From Roseobacter sinensis (GTDB lineage: Bacteria > Pseudomonadota > Alphaproteobacteria > Rhodobacterales > Rhodobacteraceae): DNA of 64,000 bases. A model generated the notes under the pieces. That model worked only from the letters and a program-made list of their open reading frames with translations. It was not told the DNA's origin and did no database searches. A program made the translations under genes and the position numbers. The stretch lies in contig NZ_JALIEB010000001.1 of assembly GCF_025755255.1 (NCBI RefSeq), positions 124,001-188,000 on the forward strand, read 5' to 3'. The first letter of the stretch is position 1; the number at the start of each line of letters is the position of its first letter. Shown here in pieces: positions 20,816 through 29,600 of this stretch.

Positions 20816-21172
20816 ATGGCACAGGCACGTACAAATGGCAAAGCCGACATCAACGACGTGACGGCGCAGATCGACACGATCAAGCAGGACATCGCAGCCC
20901 TGACAGCGCTGGTGACCGACGTCGCAACCGACAAGAAGGACGAGGCGCGCGAGCACGCTGCCGCACAAGCCGCAGCCTTCAAATCCTCCGCGGCCGACAC
21001 CATTGCCGATGCGCAGGAGAAGGCCCGCGCAGCAGGCGAACGGGTTCGGTCGGACGCGGAAGTGGCCTACTCCAAAGCCGAAGAGACGGTGCGACAGCAA
21101 CCCGCAATGGCGGTTGGCATCGCCGCCGGCATCGGCTTCCTCGTCGGCACTATGATGGCGCGCCGGTCGTAA
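20816..21172 (+). CDS. DUF883 family protein (YqjD/ElaB-like), membrane-anchored
   Basis: A 118-residue protein, mostly one long charged helix (residues 10-85, alternating K/E/A), ending in a single C-terminal transmembrane helix AVGIAAGIGFLVGTMMARR after the family motif VRQQPAMA. In E. coli the homologues YqjD and ElaB are tail-anchored proteins that associate with ribosomes and are made in stationary phase. The next gene is the usual partner (YqjE-like), 1 nt after its stop. GGAGG precedes the ATG. Confidence 0.85.
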   Translation: MAQARTNGKADINDVTAQIDTIKQDIAALTALVTDVATDKKDEAREHAAAQAAAFKSSAADTIADAQEKARAAGERVRSDAEVAYSKAEETVRQQPAMAVGIAAGIGFLVGTMMARRS

Positions 21173-21173
21173 G

Positions 21174-21515
21174 ATGATTGCGCGTATTCGCAAGACGCTG
21201 CGTCACACTGCTCAACGCTTTGCGTTGGGCAGCTTCGGCGCGCTAATGGGCTTGGCCGGTCTTGGGTTTCTGAGCGCCGCAGCGCTGATGCTTCTACTCA
21301 CGATGACCGACCCGATCACCGCCTGCGCAATCATGGGCGGGAGCTTTCTGGGCATCGGATTGCTCATGATGGCCATCGCCGGAACATCCAATCGCGAGGA
21401 GAGCTCTCAGAGCCGACCGCAGACGGACGCGCAGACGCAGGACATGCCACCGCTCGCGGCAGCCTTCCTGCAAGGGGTGGCGCAGGGCATGGCACAACAG
21501 CAACGACGACACTGA
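21174..21515 (+). CDS. YqjE-like (holin superfamily 6) small membrane protein
   Basis: A 113-residue protein with two predicted transmembrane helices (FGALMGLAGLGFLSAAALML and a second at ITACAIMGGSFLGIGLLMMA) and a hydrophilic, Q-rich C-terminus. Similar proteins are found beside YqjD-type DUF883 proteins and are assigned to the phage-holin-like superfamily by fold, not because they come from phage. It is 1 nt downstream of the DUF883 gene and is followed by a palindromic terminator. Confidence 0.75.
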   Translation: MIARIRKTLRHTAQRFALGSFGALMGLAGLGFLSAAALMLLLTMTDPITACAIMGGSFLGIGLLMMAIAGTSNREESSQSRPQTDAQTQDMPPLAAAFLQGVAQGMAQQQRRH

Positions 21516-21520
21516 GACAG

Positions 21521-21547
21521 GGGCCGCGGATCCGCGGCCCTTCCTTA
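21521..21547 (+). terminator. Palindromic terminator after the DUF883/YqjE-like pair
   Basis: GGGCCGCG, GATC and CGCGGCCC form a perfect 20-bp palindrome followed by TTCCTTA. It ends the two-gene unit just before the convergent DsbA-like gene. Confidence 0.75.
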
Positions 21548-21548
21548 A

Positions 21549-22286
21549 TCAGACGCAGCCGAAAGCGCCGCGCTCTTTCTCCAACGCGATCAGGACCGAC
21601 AATTCGTCCTCCGAAAGTGCACCGACCACAACGGTGCGCCCGACAACCAGACCGGGCGTGCCGGGCATGTCGAGCGCCCGGCCCAAAGCCAGTGCATCCT
21701 GCACCTGCTCTTCAATTGCCGGGCTTGCGGCGTCACGCGCAAGTCGATCCGCATCGAGGCCATGGCGCGCAGCGACGTCGCGCAGACCCACCAGCCCTGG
21801 CCGCAGAACATTCTGCATCATCGCGAGGTGGATCTCGGTATGTGGCGCCTGCTGGGCCGCGGCGAGTGCAACCTTCGCCGCCCGGACCGACCTCTCGCCC
21901 AGCAGCGGAAGCTCGTGAAAGATGAGCGATATACCGGCGTCCGCAGCCTCGAGATCCGCCAGTCGCCGGTCGAGCACAGCGCAGTAAGGACAGTAGTAGT
22001 CACTGAATACGGCAACCGGGAGCAGGCCCGCGGCCGGTGCCTGCGGAAAGATCGCGGCACAAAGGTCGCCTGTCAGCCGGCCGCGCGCTGCCGCTTCCTC
22101 CGGCGTCTGCAACCCCGCGAGGACATCGACACCCCCCGACAGCGCGCCCCGCTCCAGCCGGCGGAAACCTGGCAGACCCGGCATCTCGCTGAACTCAAAC
22201 GGACTGTTACGGCGGCGCAGGATCGGAGGGATCGCGAGCGCGACCGCACAGGCGCCGCCGATGATCAGGAGGTCGCGCCTGCGCAT
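21549..22286 (-). CDS. DsbA-like thiol oxidoreductase, membrane-anchored
   Basis: A 245-residue periplasm-facing protein. An N-terminal [19 protein letters not shown] is a signal-anchor or signal peptide with a twin-arginine-like start. The catalytic motif is CPYC (residues about 99-102) in FSDYYCPYC, and the cis-proline loop is GTPGLVVG. It ends FGCV, with a fourth cysteine. It starts within the rlmN stop codon (TGATG), so it depends on that transcript. It is probably a thiol oxidase or isomerase; Dsb pathway partner not visible. Confidence 0.85.
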   Translation of the reverse strand: MRRRDLLIIGGACAVALAIPPILRRRNSPFEFSEMPGLPGFRRLERGALSGGVDVLAGLQTPEEAAARGRLTGDLCAAIFPQAPAAGLLPVAVFSDYYCPYCAVLDRRLADLEAADAGISLIFHELPLLGERSVRAAKVALAAAQQAPHTEIHLAMMQNVLRPGLVGLRDVAARHGLDADRLARDAASPAIEEQVQDALALGRALDMPGTPGLVVGRTVVVGALSEDELSVLIALEKERGAFGCV

Positions 22287-23470
22287 CACGCGCCTGCGAT
22301 CCCCGCTTCGGCCTCGATCTGACGGCGCGATTTGCGCGCGCGCTCCGTCGCCGATTTCAACTGACCGCAGGCGGCCATGATGTCCTCGCCCCGAGGCGTG
22401 CGGATGGGCGACGCATAGCCCGCCTTGTAGATGATATCGGCAAAGGCCCGGATGCGGTTGTTGGACGAGCGCTTGTAGGGCGCACCGGGCCATTCGTTGA
22501 ACGGAATGAGGTTGATCTTGGCCGGGATCCCATCAATCAGCTCGATCAGGCGCCGCGCGTCCTCATCCGTGTCATTCACGCCGTCGAGCATCACATACTC
22601 AAAGGTGATCCGCTCGGAGTTCGACACTTTCGGATAGCTCCGCAGCGCGTCCAGAAGCTCGGCAATGTTCCAGCGCTTGTTGATCGGAACCAGCTTGTCG
22701 CGGGTCTCGTCGGTGGTGGCATGGAAACTCACCGCCAGCTGACAGCCGATCTCTTCCGCAGTGCGCGCGATTTCTGGAACGACACCGCTGGTCGACAGCG
22801 TGATGCGGCGGCGGCTGAGCTGAATGCCCTCGGCGTCCATTGCGATCTTCATCGCGTCGCGTACGTTCTCGAAGTTGTAGAGCGGCTCGCCCATGCCCAT
22901 CAGCACGATGTTCGACAGCAGACGCGTTTCGTCCTTGGGCGCACCGATCTTCGGCCATTCGCCCAGATCGTCGCGCGCCATCATCACCTGCCCGATGATT
23001 TCGCCCGCTGTCAGGTTGCGCACCAGCTTCTGCGTACCGGTGTGACAGAAGGAGCAGGTCAGCGTGCAGCCCACCTGGGACGAGACACAGAGCGTGCCGC
23101 GCCCCTCCTCGGGGATATAAACAACCTCGACCTCATGCCCGCCGGCGATACGCACCAGATACTTGCGCGTGCCGTCTTCGCTCACCTGTTTCGACACCAC
23201 CTCGGGGATCTCGATCACGAAACGCTCTTTGAGGTCAGCGCGCAGCCCCTTGGCCAGGTTCGTCATCGCGTCCAAGTCGCGCACGCCCCATTGGTAGATC
23301 CACTGCCAGATCTGGCGCACGCGCATCTTCGACTGCTTTTCGGGCACACCCGCTTCGACCAGCGCGGCGCGCATGGCCTCACGCGTCAGCCCGACGAGGT
23401 TGACGGGCCCGTCCGGCAGCTTGCGCGGAATGGTGTGAACATCCTGAGTGATCGGCGCGGTGGCAGACAT
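22286..23470 (-). CDS. rlmN: 23S rRNA (adenine-2503-C2)/tRNA (adenine-37-C2)-methyltransferase
   Basis: Radical-SAM enzyme (394 aa) that methylates C2 of A2503 in 23S rRNA and A37 of some tRNAs. The iron-sulfur cluster motif CTLTCSFC gives cysteines at about 135, 139 and 142; GEPLYNF follows as expected in the SAM-binding region, and the C-terminal [15 protein letters not shown] holds the catalytic cysteine. The ATG at 23470 follows AGGAAAG. Operon with the DsbA-like gene downstream. Confidence 0.97.
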   Translation of the reverse strand: MSATAPITQDVHTIPRKLPDGPVNLVGLTREAMRAALVEAGVPEKQSKMRVRQIWQWIYQWGVRDLDAMTNLAKGLRADLKERFVIEIPEVVSKQVSEDGTRKYLVRIAGGHEVEVVYIPEEGRGTLCVSSQVGCTLTCSFCHTGTQKLVRNLTAGEIIGQVMMARDDLGEWPKIGAPKDETRLLSNIVLMGMGEPLYNFENVRDAMKIAMDAEGIQLSRRRITLSTSGVVPEIARTAEEIGCQLAVSFHATTDETRDKLVPINKRWNIAELLDALRSYPKVSNSERITFEYVMLDGVNDTDEDARRLIELIDGIPAKINLIPFNEWPGAPYKRSSNNRIRAFADIIYKAGYASPIRTPRGEDIMAACGQLKSATERARKSRRQIEAEAGIAGA

Positions 23471-23553
23471 GGGCTTTCCTGACGTGACCAAGATGCGCCT
23501 CTATATAGAGGTTTGCGCCCGGATCAAAAGGAATTCGCCACGAATTCGCGCGC

Positions 23554-24087
23554 TCAGCTCGCGCAGCGCTTCTGGGCCTCTTCCAACGCGGCGGTGAAGC
23601 CGAGAAGCGAGAACGTATCCTGGGTCGTGGTGCCGCGGCTCGACAGCCCGGTCACCACAGCGTTCGCACCCCGTTTCATTGCCTCCACGATCTTGGTATC
23701 TTCCTGCGCGTTTTCGGACCAGGCCCATTCACCGGAGGTGAACAGCGAGAAGTTGGTGCCGCCGATCTCGAGGTTGACCTTCGAGCCATCTGCAAACGGA
23801 TAACCGCCGGTGAAGGTCACAACGCCATTGGCATCTGCGCCCGGACGGTAGAAGACCATCAGCAGGATCTGCCCCCGGTTGGCGGCAACCACGCGTCCAT
23901 CGCGGGTGTTGACCACCTCCTTGGGCACCGAGACGCCCCAGCATTCCTTTGGATCGGTATCCTCATAGACACCCCAGTCGGTCTTTTCCGCCACCAGGTT
24001 GCTGCTGCTCTGATCCTGCGCCTGTGCGCTTGCGGCGGCCAATGCCAGTGCCGAAACCAAACCGGCAAACCCGTTGAAAATTCGCAT
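23554..24087 (-). CDS. Invasion-associated locus B (IalB) family protein
   Basis: A 177-residue exported protein with a signal peptide (MRIFNGFAGLVSALALAAAS, cleavage after AQA). The mature part has IalB family features: WGVYEDTDPKECWGVS, the hydrophobic strand GQILLMVFYRP, GSKVNLEIGG and the C-terminal FSLLGFTAALEEA. One cysteine near the C-terminus (KRCAS) and another in KECWG may form a disulfide. The family is named from Bartonella, but is common in non-pathogenic Alphaproteobacteria; molecular role unknown. Ribosome site GGAGG, spaced before ATG. Confidence 0.85.
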   Translation of the reverse strand: MRIFNGFAGLVSALALAAASAQAQDQSSSNLVAEKTDWGVYEDTDPKECWGVSVPKEVVNTRDGRVVAANRGQILLMVFYRPGADANGVVTFTGGYPFADGSKVNLEIGGTNFSLFTSGEWAWSENAQEDTKIVEAMKRGANAVVTGLSSRGTTTQDTFSLLGFTAALEEAQKRCAS

Positions 24088-24264
24088 GTCTACAGCCTCC
24101 AGCCGTCTTTAACCTCAATGCCTCGCGATCTGCCTGGCGCGCCTTTTTCGACCCGCTCTCTTGCAAGACCCGACAATCTTCTCGACAAGTGTCACACTAG
24201 CGCAAAATCCGCGAGACAGGAACGGCTGATTAGCAGGTTTTTGCCAAATACTTGAGGGTTAAAG

Positions 24265-25245
24265 ATGACGCAGGCGGCACCCATGGTCGAGGTCTGGCGC
24301 GGCGACTTTCTGGAGAGCGCCCATGCCGGTCACGCGGTCGTTTGCGACGCGTCGGGCCAGATCGTCGACGCCTGGGGCGATGCGGACGCGGTGGTGCTGC
24401 CGCGCAGCTCGGCCAAGATGATCCAGGCGGTGCCGCTGATCACCTCGGGCGCTGCCGATGCAGCCGGGCTCACGCCTGCGCACCTGGCGCTGGCCTGCGC
24501 CTCGCACAATGGTGCGGCCATTCACACCGACCGCGTGGCCGACTGGCTGAAGACGCTCGATCTGGACGATGATGCGCTACGCTGCGGGCCGCAGATGCCC
24601 GACAACCGCGACGCGCGGGAAGGTCTGATCCGTGCGCATATTGCGCCCTGCCAGATGCACAACAACTGCTCGGGCAAGCACACCGGGTTTCTGACGCTGG
24701 CCAAGCATCTCGGTGCCGGGCCCGAGTACATCGACGCGGCTCACCCGGTCCAGGTGGCGGTGCGCGACGCCTTCGAGGCGGCGACAGGCGAAACCTCCCC
24801 TGGCTTCGGCATCGACGGCTGCTCCGCCCCCAACTTCGCGTGCAGCCTGCACGGCATGGCGCGCGCGATGGCGCAGTTCGCCGCCGCACCCCCGGACAGC
24901 GCCGAGGCGCGGTTGCACGAAGCCATGCGGCTGCATCCCGATCTGGTGGCCGGAGAGGGCCGCGCCTGCACTGAACTGATGCGCGCCATGGACGGAAAAG
25001 TCGCCATCAAAACCGGGGCCGAGGCCTTTTTCACCGCCATCCTACCCGAGCAAAAACTGGGCATCGCGCTCAAGATCGTCGATGGCAGCACCCGGGCGTC
25101 CGAATGCGTGATAGCTGCCATTCTCGTCAAACTCGGGGTTCTGGCAGCAGACCACCCGGCCACGTGCAAACGGATGAATGCACCGATCCTGAACCGCCGG
25201 AAGATCCAGACCGGCTGGATCCGGCCGACGGCAGCGCTTGCCTGA
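24265..25245 (+). CDS. Asparaginase (Rhizobium etli type II family)
   Basis: A 326-residue member of the separate asparaginase family (Pfam Asparaginase_II) that is unrelated to the E. coli enzyme. Active-site sequences are VLPRSSAKMIQAVPL near the N-terminus, SHNGA, and the NNCSGKHTGFLTLAKHLG block; DGCSAPNFA and KTGAEAFFTA are also family-typical. It hydrolyses asparagine to aspartate and ammonia. Start ATG at 24265 follows GAGGG. Its stop codon touches the stop of the convergent YCII gene (TGATCA). Confidence 0.92.
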   Translation: MTQAAPMVEVWRGDFLESAHAGHAVVCDASGQIVDAWGDADAVVLPRSSAKMIQAVPLITSGAADAAGLTPAHLALACASHNGAAIHTDRVADWLKTLDLDDDALRCGPQMPDNRDAREGLIRAHIAPCQMHNNCSGKHTGFLTLAKHLGAGPEYIDAAHPVQVAVRDAFEAATGETSPGFGIDGCSAPNFACSLHGMARAMAQFAAAPPDSAEARLHEAMRLHPDLVAGEGRACTELMRAMDGKVAIKTGAEAFFTAILPEQKLGIALKIVDGSTRASECVIAAILVKLGVLAADHPATCKRMNAPILNRRKIQTGWIRPTAALA

Positions 25246-25560
25246 TCAGATCTCGTGAATCTCGGCCACTTCGACAGAGCCCGATCCGTCTGTGACGATG
25301 GGGCATCCCTTGGCCATCTCGACAGCGGCTTCGATTGTGTCCGCCGCAACGACGCTGAAACCCGTCAATGGATTGGCTCCGCCGTCGTCCTCGACACCCT
25401 GAGCCGTGACGGTTTTCGATAGGCCGACGGGATTTCCGGGGTTCACAACGGCATCGCCCATGCCATCGAACCAGGCGGTCCAGGCGGCCATGGCTTTCTC
25501 CCCTTCTTCCTGAGTCGTCGGCGTCTCCCCACCGTGATAGGCAAATACATAGTCCGGCAT
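25246..25560 (-). CDS. YCII-domain (YciI/DGPF-type) protein
   Basis: A 104-residue protein with the ferredoxin-like YCII fold: MPDYVFAYHGG start, helix EEGEKAMAAWTAWFDGMG, strand NPLTGFSVVAADTIEAAVEMA, and a C-terminal VEVAEI strand. The family includes possible oxygenase or dehydrochlorinase-like enzymes and DGPF proteins, and no function is established for this one. A His at the usual active-site position is retained (YHGG). The ATG at 25560 is preceded by GGAGGGAG. Confidence 0.8.
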   Translation of the reverse strand: MPDYVFAYHGGETPTTQEEGEKAMAAWTAWFDGMGDAVVNPGNPVGLSKTVTAQGVEDDGGANPLTGFSVVAADTIEAAVEMAKGCPIVTDGSGSVEVAEIHEI

Positions 25561-25621
25561 AGCGGTTCTCCCTCCTCGGTCGGAGAGCACGTTACCACGT
25601 CTCAAACTGAGTCGTCGCCGA

Positions 25622-26500
25622 TCAGGCCGTGGCGAATTCGGTCACGGCGTAGCCTTGAAGGTAAAGGAGCGCGGTCAGGTCACCGTGATTGATCCGCACG
25701 TCACATTGCGCGGCCACGGCCGGTTTCGCGTGCAGCGCGACGCCCGTGCCGGCCCGGTGCAACATGCCCAGATCGTTCGCACCGTCGCCCACCGCGATCA
25801 CATCCTTTTCGGCGATCCCCAGACGGGCCGTGATCTCCGCCAGCGCATCCACCTTCGCCTGCTTGCCGAGGATCGGGGCGGCCACGTCGCCGGTGAGCCG
25901 CCCTCCTTTGGACAACAGGGTATTGGCGCGGTGCTCGTGGAACCCCAGCTCCGCCGCGATGGCCTGCGTGAAATCCGTGAACCCGCCCGAGACCAGCGCC
26001 GCGTGACCCCCATGGGCTTTCATCGTGGCCAGCAGCACCTTGCCGCCCGGCATGGGCTCGATCCGCTCGTCCAGCACCTTTGCAATGGTGGTCACGGGCA
26101 GATCCTTCAGCAGACCCACCCGGGCCTGCAGCGCCTCTTCGAAGTCGAGCTCGCCGTTCATGGCCCGCGCCGTGATCTCCTTTACGTGCGGGCCCACGCC
26201 TGCCTCGTCAGCGAGCTCGTCGATGCATTCCTGCCGGATCATCGTACTGTCCATATCCGCCAGAAGCATGCGCTTGCGCCGCTCCGCACTGGGCTGCACC
26301 ACCAGATCGACGCCCTGCGCCTGCACCTCCGCCCAGACATCCCAGCGGTTGCCCGGCATCTGGCTCACCTCGAATTCCGCCGCCTCGTCCGGCGCCAGCC
26401 ACTGCACGGCGCCGCCGCCCCAGGCGTTGCGCAGCGCCTCGACAAGCGCGGGGTCCAGCGAGCGCGCGGCGGGCGCGGTCAAAAGCGTGGCTGTGTACAT
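25622..26500 (-). CDS. serB: Phosphoserine phosphatase
   Basis: HAD-family hydrolase (292 aa) that makes L-serine from phosphoserine. The nucleophile motif is DMDSTMIRQECIDE, the second HAD motif SGGF, and the last VGDGANDLGML, which has the metal-binding Asp. It has an extra N-terminal region of about 80 residues (ACT-like), as in other serB proteins. The ATG at 26500 gives the family-like N-terminus; the open frame runs on to 26656. It is divergent from serC-serA, placing the whole pathway around one control region. Confidence 0.95.
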   Translation of the reverse strand: MYTATLLTAPAARSLDPALVEALRNAWGGGAVQWLAPDEAAEFEVSQMPGNRWDVWAEVQAQGVDLVVQPSAERRKRMLLADMDSTMIRQECIDELADEAGVGPHVKEITARAMNGELDFEEALQARVGLLKDLPVTTIAKVLDERIEPMPGGKVLLATMKAHGGHAALVSGGFTDFTQAIAAELGFHEHRANTLLSKGGRLTGDVAAPILGKQAKVDALAEITARLGIAEKDVIAVGDGANDLGMLHRAGTGVALHAKPAVAAQCDVRINHGDLTALLYLQGYAVTEFATA

Positions 26501-26530
26501 GACAGAAGTTTCCGATTGGCGCGGGGTGTG

Positions 26531-26575
26531 ACGCAAAAAAGCGAAGCTGCGGCGTTCTAGCGCCGTTTTTTGCGT
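26531..26575. repeat. 45-bp inverted repeat with A- and T-tracts between serB and serC
   Basis: ACGCAAAAAA (26531-26540) is the perfect complement of TTTTTTGCGT (26566-26575), enclosing an inner GGCG/CGCC stem (26551-26564). Read on the plus strand it is a GC hairpin followed by six Ts, like an intrinsic terminator ahead of serC; on the minus strand the outer part works the same way toward serB. It may be a bidirectional terminator-like or attenuator element. Confidence 0.6.
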
Positions 26576-26600
26576 TGCGCCAGAGTCGCGCGCGCCATAG

Positions 26601-26658
26601 ACCCGCCCGTGGGACACCCTTCCCCAACGAAGGGCGCATATCTGGAAGGATAGCATTG
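26601..26658 (+). promoter_or_regulatory. serC-type leader RNA with two hairpins before serC
   Basis: Two compact stem-loops lie directly before the serC start. First: CCCG (26602-26605) with TGGG (26610-26613). Second: CCCTTC (26617-26622) and GAAGGG (26629-26634), loop CCCAAC. The ribosome site GGAAGGA (26644-26650) is complementary to CCTTCC (26618-26623), so the second hairpin and sequestration of the ribosome site exclude each other. It fits my memory of the serC motif of Alphaproteobacteria (Rfam serC); ligand unknown. Confidence 0.65.
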
Positions 26659-27852
26659 ATGGCTACTCATGATCCGGTGTCGCACGATGACGTGCGCACC
26701 TCTGAAACGCGGCCGGCGGATGGTCGACCCGTTGCAAAACCGGCGAACCCGCGTTTCTCCTCCGGCCCCTGTGCCAAACCCCCCACATTCGATCTTGCTG
26801 CGCTGGCCGACGCGCCGCTCGGCCGCTCGCACCGCGCCGCCGAAGGCAAGGCCAAGCTGCTGGCCGCGATCGAGCGGACCCGCGAGATCCTCGGCGTGCC
26901 CGCCGAGTACCGCATCGGGATCGTGCCCGCCTCGGACACCGGCGCCTTCGAGATGGCGATGTGGTCGATGCTGGGCGCGCGCCCTGCCGAGATGGTGGCC
27001 TGGGAAAGCTTCGGCGCAGGCTGGGTCACGGATGTGGCCAAGCAGCTGAAGATCGAGCACAGGGTGCACACCGCGGACTATGGCGAGATCGTCGATATGG
27101 CCGCGCTGAACTACGACAATGACGTCTGCTTTACCTGGAACGGCACCACCTCCGGCGTGCGCGTGCCCTCGGGCGATGTGATCCCCGCAGATCGCGCAGG
27201 TCTCACGCTCTGCGACGCGACCTCCGCCGCCTTTGCGGTCGATCTGCCCTGGGACAAGCTCGATGTGACCACCTATAGCTGGCAGAAGGTGCTGGGCGGC
27301 GAGGCAGCGCACGGGATGCTGATCCTATCCCCCCGCGCCGTGGAGCGGCTCGAAAGCTACACCCCGCCCTGGCCGCTGCCCAAGATCTTCCGCCTGAACA
27401 AGGGCGGCAAGCTGATCGAGGGCATCTTCACCGGTGCTACGATCAACACGCCGTCGATGCTGTGCGTCGAAGACTATCTCCTCGCGCTCGACTGGGCCGA
27501 GTCCGTCGGCGGGCTCAAGGGCCTGATCGCGCGCGCGGATGCCAACACCACCGCCGTATCGGCCTTTGTCGAGGCGCATGACTGGATCGACTTCCTCGCC
27601 CGTGACCCCGCGACGCGGTCCAACACCTCGGTCTGTCTGAAGTTCACCGATGCGCGGATCACCGACGGTGCGGCTTTCGCCAAGGCCATCGCCAAGCGGT
27701 TGGCCGATGAAGGTGTGGCGCTGGACATCGGTGCCTATCGCGATGCCCCTCCGGGCCTGCGCATCTGGTGCGGTGCCACCGTCGAGACCGCCGACATCGA
27801 GGCAATGCTGCCCTGGCTGGCCTGGGCCTTCGACACTGAAATCTCCACCTGA
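26659..27852 (+). CDS. serC: Phosphoserine aminotransferase
   Basis: PLP-dependent aminotransferase (397 aa) converting 3-phosphohydroxypyruvate to phosphoserine. It is of the long alphaproteobacterial/methanogen-like subgroup: [11 protein letters not shown] near the N-terminus, [13 protein letters not shown], the PLP-lysine segment [15 protein letters not shown] and the [17 protein letters not shown] tail. The ATG at 26659 has GGAAGGA 8 nt upstream, so the earlier in-frame ATG at 26575 is rejected. It is transcribed with serA and has a conserved leader. Confidence 0.96.
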   Translation: MATHDPVSHDDVRTSETRPADGRPVAKPANPRFSSGPCAKPPTFDLAALADAPLGRSHRAAEGKAKLLAAIERTREILGVPAEYRIGIVPASDTGAFEMAMWSMLGARPAEMVAWESFGAGWVTDVAKQLKIEHRVHTADYGEIVDMAALNYDNDVCFTWNGTTSGVRVPSGDVIPADRAGLTLCDATSAAFAVDLPWDKLDVTTYSWQKVLGGEAAHGMLILSPRAVERLESYTPPWPLPKIFRLNKGGKLIEGIFTGATINTPSMLCVEDYLLALDWAESVGGLKGLIARADANTTAVSAFVEAHDWIDFLARDPATRSNTSVCLKFTDARITDGAAFAKAIAKRLADEGVALDIGAYRDAPPGLRIWCGATVETADIEAMLPWLAWAFDTEIST

Positions 27853-27857
27853 ACCAC

Positions 27858-27914
27858 GGGTGGCCTGAAAGCCCACCCCACCTGCCTGCGGGTACGGTGG
27901 GCCTTGGGCCACCG
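27858..27914 (+). promoter_or_regulatory. Mutually exclusive hairpins between serC and serA
   Basis: GGGTGG (27858-27863) pairs with CCACCC (27873-27878). CGGTGG (27895-27900) pairs with CCACCG (27909-27914). Also GCCCACC (27871-27877) can pair with GGTGGGC (27896-27902), which blocks both. This is an attenuator-like layout without a clear T-run, or an RNA-processing site that sets the serC:serA ratio. Confidence 0.45.
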
Positions 27915-27944
27915 CTCCGCACTTAGCTCACAAGGACCCACCCT

Positions 27945-29540
27945 ATGGCTCCCAAAGTTCTCATTTCCGACAAGCTCTCCGACGCTGCCGTGCAGATCTT
28001 CCGCGACCGCGGGATCGAGGTCGACTTCCAGCCCGATCTGGGCAAGGACAAGGAAAAACTCGCCGCCGTCATTGGCGACTATGACGGGCTTGCGATCCGC
28101 TCCGCCACCAAGGTGACGGAAAAGATCCTCGAACAGGCCACGAACCTCAAGGTGATCGGCCGCGCCGGGATCGGCACCGACAACATCGACAAGGAGGCGG
28201 CCTCCAAACGCGGCGTGATCGTGATGAACACCCCCTTCGGCAATATGATCACCACCGCCGAGCATGCGATCGCGATGATGTTCGCCGTGGCCCGGCAGAT
28301 CCCAGAGGCCAGCGCCTCGACCCATGACGGCAAATGGGAGAAGTCCAAGTTCATGGGTGTCGAGCTCACCGGCAAGACGCTTGGCGTGATCGGCGCGGGC
28401 AATATCGGCGGCATCGTCTGCGACCGCGCCCGCGCACTGAAGATGAAGGTGTTGGCCTACGACCCCTTCCTGAGCTCCGACAAGGCAGCGAAGATGGGTG
28501 TCGAGAAGGTCGAGCTTGACGACCTTCTGGCGCGCGCCGACTTCATCACCCTGCACGTCCCCTACACCGAGCAGACCGCCAACATTCTCAGCCGCGAAAA
28601 CATCGCCAAGACCAAGAAGGGCGTGCGCATCATCAACTGCGCCCGCGGCGGTCTGGTGGATGAGGAGGCGCTGGCCGAGGCGTTGAAATCCGGCCATGTT
28701 GCAGGGGCGGCCTTCGACGTCTTCAAGACGGAGCCAGCCACCGAAAACCCGCTCTTTCACCTGCCGAACGTCGTCTGCACCCCGCATCTGGGGGCCGCCA
28801 CCAGCGAGGCGCAGGAAAATGTCGCCCTGCAGGTGGCCGAGCAGATGTCGAACTACCTGCTCACGGGTGCGGTGGAGAACGCGCTCAACATGCCGTCGAT
28901 CACCGCCGAAGAGGCCAAGGTCATGGGTCCCTGGGTCAAGCTCGCAGGGCATCTGGGCAGTTTCATCGGCCAGATGACGGACGAGCCCATTCGCGCGATC
29001 AACATCCTCTATGACGGGGTGGTCGCCAGCATGAACCTCGACGCGCTCAATTGCGGCGTGATCGCGGGCATCATGAAGCGGGTGAACCCGGATGTGAACA
29101 TGGTCTCCGCCCCGGTGATCGCGAAGGAGCGCGGCATCCAGATCTCGACGACCAATCAGGACAAGTCCGGTGCCTTCGAGGGCTACATCAAGGTGACCGT
29201 GGTCACCGCCAAGCGGGAGCGCTCGGTCGCGGGCACCGTCTTCTCCGACGGCAAACCTCGGTTCATCCAGATCAAGGGTATCAACATCGACGCGGAGGTG
29301 GGCGCGCATATGCTCTACACCACCAACGAGGATGTGCCGGGGATCATCGGTGCGTTAGGGCAGACCATGGGTGACAACGGTGTCAACATCGCGAACTTCA
29401 CCCTGGGCCGCGCGGCGGCGGGGGGCGAGGCCATCGCGCTTCTCTATGTGGACGAGCCGGTGCCCGCCGAGGCGCGCGCTAAGCTTGCCGAGACCGGGCT
29501 CTTCACTCAGATCAAGCCTTTGGAGTTTGACGTCGCCTGA
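27945..29540 (+). CDS. serA: D-3-phosphoglycerate dehydrogenase
   Basis: NAD-dependent dehydrogenase (531 aa) committing glycolytic carbon to serine. Domains: catalytic N-terminus with RAGIGTDNIDKEAA, Rossmann GVIGAGNIGG, catalytic NCARGGLVDEEAL and CTPHLGAATSEAQE, then an intervening ASB domain, and a C-terminal ACT domain (DVPGIIGALGQTMGDNGVNI, starting DVPGIIGALG) that usually senses serine. This is the long type (about 525-530 aa). AAGGA lies before the ATG. Expressed with serC. Confidence 0.97.
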   Translation: MAPKVLISDKLSDAAVQIFRDRGIEVDFQPDLGKDKEKLAAVIGDYDGLAIRSATKVTEKILEQATNLKVIGRAGIGTDNIDKEAASKRGVIVMNTPFGNMITTAEHAIAMMFAVARQIPEASASTHDGKWEKSKFMGVELTGKTLGVIGAGNIGGIVCDRARALKMKVLAYDPFLSSDKAAKMGVEKVELDDLLARADFITLHVPYTEQTANILSRENIAKTKKGVRIINCARGGLVDEEALAEALKSGHVAGAAFDVFKTEPATENPLFHLPNVVCTPHLGAATSEAQENVALQVAEQMSNYLLTGAVENALNMPSITAEEAKVMGPWVKLAGHLGSFIGQMTDEPIRAINILYDGVVASMNLDALNCGVIAGIMKRVNPDVNMVSAPVIAKERGIQISTTNQDKSGAFEGYIKVTVVTAKRERSVAGTVFSDGKPRFIQIKGINIDAEVGAHMLYTTNEDVPGIIGALGQTMGDNGVNIANFTLGRAAAGGEAIALLYVDEPVPAEARAKLAETGLFTQIKPLEFDVA

Positions 29541-29600
29541 CATCTCTGTTTTAGCCGGACCGTGCGGCTCCTGTCGCTGCGCGGTCCGCTGGAGGCGGTG

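Noticed and set aside
21174-21515. Holin-like gene as a sign of prophage
   Set aside because: It is paired with a DUF883 gene as in YqjD-YqjE; no phage structural or integrase genes are near.
27735-29309. 524-codon minus-strand ORF across serA
   Set aside because: Shadow of serA; composition is His/Asp/Gly-rich without recognisable domain.
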